DNA of 64,000 nt, from positions 112,832 through 176,831 of the forward strand of contig NZ_JAAIWM010000006.1 in NCBI RefSeq assembly GCF_011008845.1, read 5' to 3'. Shown one piece after another: positions 61,517 to 64,000 of this stretch. A program made the position numbers and the translations under genes. Under the pieces are notes generated by a model. That model was not told where the DNA came from. It did not search any database and saw only the letters and a list, made by a program, of their open reading frames with translations. Source of the stretch: Bacillus mesophilus. Lineage in GTDB: Bacteria > Bacillota > Bacilli > Bacillales > SA4. Position 1 is the stretch's first letter, and every line of letters starts with the position of its first letter.

Positions 61517-63181
61517 TTACTGTTGGCTGAGTAGTTTCTGGATGACTAGGTTTGTTAGGTTTGGTACTACATCAAGAGAGTATGTTAATTCCATTCGTTC
61601 GTATTTTTTGTGTGCATCAAAGCCGTATGGTCCTATGTTGATTACAGGAACGTTGATTTCTCTAATATCCTGGTAATTAACATAGTGCTTTGAACCCCAG
61701 CCTGGATTATTGGAAGTCACTGCTTCAATTCCAGCAGGGTCATCGCTTAGAGCGACAAAGCTCATATCAGAGATGTATGGAAAGAAGTTACGAACAACAA
61801 TGGGATGCTGATAGCTTGGCTGAATTTCTGAAACTGCATCATCTAATGCCGTAATTAAGTTGAGTTCAGCATCGTTTTTACCGCTGAGTTCGATTCTTGG
61901 TGAATACAGAGACGAATAAAATAAAATCATAGCTGGACGTTTGTCTTCCATCCATTTCCACGCTTCTTCTACTACTCTAGCAGCAAACATTCTAGTATCT
62001 AAGCTTTGATCAAGTAGAAGTTGCTCTTTAAAGTTGGTCATGTGCTCTACATAAGAAAGGCCATGCGCTTCTATAAGCTGCTTATTCATTTCTTCATAGG
62101 TATACACACGTGGAACCCAAGTTAGCTCTTTAAATGGCTCTCCACTTATCTCACAATAGGTTTTATATCTGTCACGATATAATTTTAATGAGTTCTCGAA
62201 TGCTATATGAGCCTCTGCCTTTAGCTTTTCTAATACTTCCTTTGGGGTCCACGAGTGGATAAAGAAATTATAGTAGACATATGCTGAAAGGGCCGTTTGG
62301 ACAGTATAAGACGGCTTTAAGTCAGTTTGCTTTAATGAGACAGGAGGTACTGTTATTTCTCCGAATGCTTCATTACATAAAGCCGGATTATAATTTATCT
62401 GCCTTGTTAATTCAGCTGCTAAGAAGTTTGGATCTAACCCCTCAAAGCAAGAACCAACATGTGTTTCAGCACCCGTAATAAAGAATGAAGGCAATAGTTT
62501 TCCAACTGTTCCTTTATAAATATATCGATTTTCATCTCCCTCATAACGGGGTGAAACAAAGTCGGCATTAATGGCACCGATATAATTGAAACCATGCTCT
62601 TCCTTCCAAGCGATTAGGTCTTTTAGAGCAGATAAGATTCCATGCGAACCGTCCTCTTCATCACACTCTGCTACTATCACGAGATTTCCCAGAAGTTGAT
62701 CAGGATTTTCTGAGTAATACTTTAATAGATATAGATGACTAGCTAATCCGCTTTTCATGTCTAAAACACCACGACCAAACATCCATTCACCAGAATGAGC
62801 ATGTTCTTTTATACATTCATCATGCAGGTTTTCTTTCTTAATTTCAGCGAGCAGCTCATCAGGATGGATGGCCTTATCAGCTAAATGGTTGAAGTCATCA
62901 ATTCCAACAGTGTCCATATGTCCCATTAAAATGATTGTAGGTTCTTGTTGTTGACTCGCTTTCGTACCTTTTACAAAGGCAAGTACATTGTAACGTTCTT
63001 GATCATCATCAATTGTCTTTGTCATTTTAATATGGGTAGGATTTTCCTTGAAATATGGATAAGAAGAAAGGAGAGTATATAATGCCTGGGCAATTTCCTT
63101 TTCGCCGCTTGTGTTCACTATACTTTCTATATTAACTAGTTGTTTTGTTAGAAATAGCACTTCTTCTCGGCAATGTAACAA
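61517..63181 (-). CDS. rocB: M20-family peptidase, RocB-like
   Basis: A 554-residue M20 metallopeptidase. The metal ligands are in LMGHMDTVG, DMKSGLASH and AECDEEDGSHG. Length and the LDPNFLAAELTRQI, PVINIGPYGFDAHKKYER blocks match RocB, a protein of arginine use whose reaction is not proven. AAGAAGGTG lies 6 bases before TTG 63181; 11 upstream in-frame codons are not used. It is next to argC, transcribed away from it. Confidence 0.85.
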   Translation of the reverse strand: MLHCREEVLFLTKQLVNIESIVNTSGEKEIAQALYTLLSSYPYFKENPTHIKMTKTIDDDQERYNVLAFVKGTKASQQQEPTIILMGHMDTVGIDDFNHLADKAIHPDELLAEIKKENLHDECIKEHAHSGEWMFGRGVLDMKSGLASHLYLLKYYSENPDQLLGNLVIVAECDEEDGSHGILSALKDLIAWKEEHGFNYIGAINADFVSPRYEGDENRYIYKGTVGKLLPSFFITGAETHVGSCFEGLDPNFLAAELTRQINYNPALCNEAFGEITVPPVSLKQTDLKPSYTVQTALSAYVYYNFFIHSWTPKEVLEKLKAEAHIAFENSLKLYRDRYKTYCEISGEPFKELTWVPRVYTYEEMNKQLIEAHGLSYVEHMTNFKEQLLLDQSLDTRMFAARVVEEAWKWMEDKRPAMILFYSSLYSPRIELSGKNDAELNLITALDDAVSEIQPSYQHPIVVRNFFPYISDMSFVALSDDPAGIEAVTSNNPGWGSKHYVNYQDIREINVPVINIGPYGFDAHKKYERMELTYSLDVVPNLTNLVIQKLLSQQ

Positions 63182-63375
63182 ATTGAACACCTTCTTTATG
63201 TGATATGAGTACAAAGTATCTTAATCTCTAACAAATTACAATAGGAAAGGTGATAAAAAAAGATTACTATTTTTAACAATGGATGTTTTCTAAACTTTTG
63301 TGAGCTAATTTAGTATGTTTTGTTAAATATATTTCGGTCAGTGTTTTTAGTAGGGTCTTCAACCATTATAAAAAA

Positions 63376-63610
63376 GGCTGTGTTAAAACCTTGTTGTTGA
63401 TTTTCGTTTCAGAACACTCGCTTTCCGCGGGCGAGTCCGTGAGCCTCCTCGGCGAAAAGCGCGCCTGTGGGGTCTCCCGTGACCCGCTCTCCCGCGCTTG
63501 CACAGGATGTGCTGACCTCTACGTTTGCCACAGGACGTGGCAGCCTTTAGTAGAGGTTCCTTTACACTCGCGTCCTTCCACTACAATCAACACTGGCCTT
63601 TAACATAGCC
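63376..63610. repeat. GC-rich interspersed repeat, MITE-like (copy 2)
   Basis: The core repeats 38931-39070 in inverse orientation. It is bounded by outer inverted repeats GGCTGTGTTAAA and TTTAACATAGCC (11 of 12). Compared with copy 1 it carries about 70 extra bases (63497-63572) with their own nested hairpins: CCTCTAC/GTAGAGG and GCCACGTCCTGTGGC. No transposase is present. Confidence 0.85.
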
Positions 63611-63625
63611 ATAAAAAAAGTGTAT

Positions 63626-63740
63626 TGAATATAAATATACTTGCATAAACATAAAGGGTCCATCAGAAGGAAAATACAATATTAATGCATAAAGGTGAGG
63701 TTATTCACCTATTTTTATAAATAATATTGCATAAAAATAC
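63626..63740. promoter_or_regulatory. Arginine-box-like sites upstream of argC
   Basis: TGAATATAAATATAC (63626), TTGCATAAACAT (63641) and TGCATAAAAATAC (63728) resemble the ArgR/AhrC half boxes (TGAATWWWWATTCA). AGGTGA/TCACCT (about 63693-63710) with ATTTTTAT forms a weak hairpin. Arginine repression of argC fits known biology but each match is partial. Confidence 0.4.
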
Positions 63741-63789
63741 TATAAGTATTATAATCATACAATATTAAGGGATTTAGGAGTTGAGTAGT

Positions 63790-64000
63790 GTGAAGGCAGC
63801 AGTTATTGGAGGAACCGGCTATAGTGCGATTGAATTAATCAGGATCTTACACCATCATCCATATGTTGAGCTTGAGACCGTAGTATCTCACTCAAAAACA
63901 GGAAATGAGCTTCAAGACATATATCCACATCTTACAAGTATCATGCAGACACCGTTAACAGGATTGGATGTGGAAGAAATTTGTCATACAGCAGAGGTTG
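63790..64000 (+). CDS. argC: N-acetyl-gamma-glutamyl-phosphate reductase, N-terminal part
   Basis: The first 70 codons of ArgC, the third enzyme of arginine biosynthesis. The NADP-binding loop AVIGGTGYSAIELIRIL and LETVVSHSKTGNEL are typical. AGGAG is 9 bases before the GTG start. The gene runs out of the window, normally as the first of argCJBD. Confidence 0.93.
   Translation, partial: MKAAVIGGTGYSAIELIRILHHHPYVELETVVSHSKTGNELQDIYPHLTSIMQTPLTGLDVEEICHTAEV

Noticed and set aside
63391-63603. A 70-codon frame in the GC-rich repeat (and a 72-codon one at 38874-39092)
   Set aside because: High G+C lowers stop frequency; the translation has no domain and the two copies do not conserve the frame.

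Overview
The window looks like a chromosome segment of a low-GC, spore-forming Bacillaceae bacterium (Bacillus sensu lato). The evidence is the gene content and local order: qoxABCD, sinI/sinR, a KinB-like kinase, a CotD-type coat protein, ppaC, pdaA, ykvU followed by a stoA-like gene, des-desK-desR, and a block that matches the B. subtilis yfk/yfj region. Ribosome binding sites are strong (AGGAGG type) and rho-independent terminators are abundant. No rRNA, tRNA, CRISPR, prophage or transposase gene is visible.

Layout. 1-4.6 kb: a small HTH protein, then the aa3 quinol oxidase operon qoxABCD behind two Rex-like operators. 4.6-12.3 kb: a small membrane protein, an array of about 20-nt repeats, a GAF-PAS histidine kinase with an in-frame TGA, an MFS transporter and a heterodimeric ABC exporter. 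12.3-16 kb: a PH-like membrane protein, an alanine/glycine:Na+ symporter and a PLP enzyme of the D-threonine aldolase/D-serine dehydratase type. 16-20 kb: a developmental cluster with two SinI-type antirepressors, two SinR-type repressors and a KinB-like kinase; the second sinI-sinR pair is preceded by a class I c-di-GMP riboswitch. 20-31 kb: ZIP transporter, proline-rich repeat protein, methyltransferase, an SDR/QueA-paralogue/VOC operon, a SurA-N lipoprotein, CotD-like protein, ppaC, a triple-PAS kinase and a DUF5667 secreted protein. 31-41.7 kb: AlaX-type editing protein, small proteins, an AIM24-family protein, a manganese-riboswitch operon (FbpB-like, half-length Spo0M-like, TerC/YkoY), ykvU plus a thioredoxin-like lipoprotein with TGA at the first position of its CxxC motif, an ArsR-DUF2087 regulator and an HD-GYP protein. 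41.8-50.4 kb: yfkK, yfkH, yfkF-like MFS, an OsmC protein, yfkD, yfkC, class I fumarase and pdaA. 50.4-64 kb: a second 20-21-nt repeat array, an RlmD-type methyltransferase, des-desKR, an MscS channel, a GNAT protein, formamidase family protein, a riboswitch-controlled GGDEF protein, rocB and the start of argC.

Themes. Cyclic-di-GMP appears four times: a GGDEF enzyme under its own type of riboswitch, an HD-GYP enzyme, and a second riboswitch in front of the biofilm switch sinI-sinR. Sporulation and biofilm regulators (three kinases, Sin proteins, Spo0A-box-like sites) are dense. Two unrelated genes carry one TGA exactly where a cysteine is expected, each followed at 20-21 nt by a small hairpin that fits a bacterial SECIS, so two selenoproteins are the most interesting possibility in the window.

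Several non-coding repeat families are present: two phased 20-21-nt arrays, three large perfect palindromes, and two GC-rich MITE-like elements plus a relic. All calls come from reading the sequence; no database search or folding program was run, and start sites were chosen from visible ribosome binding sites.
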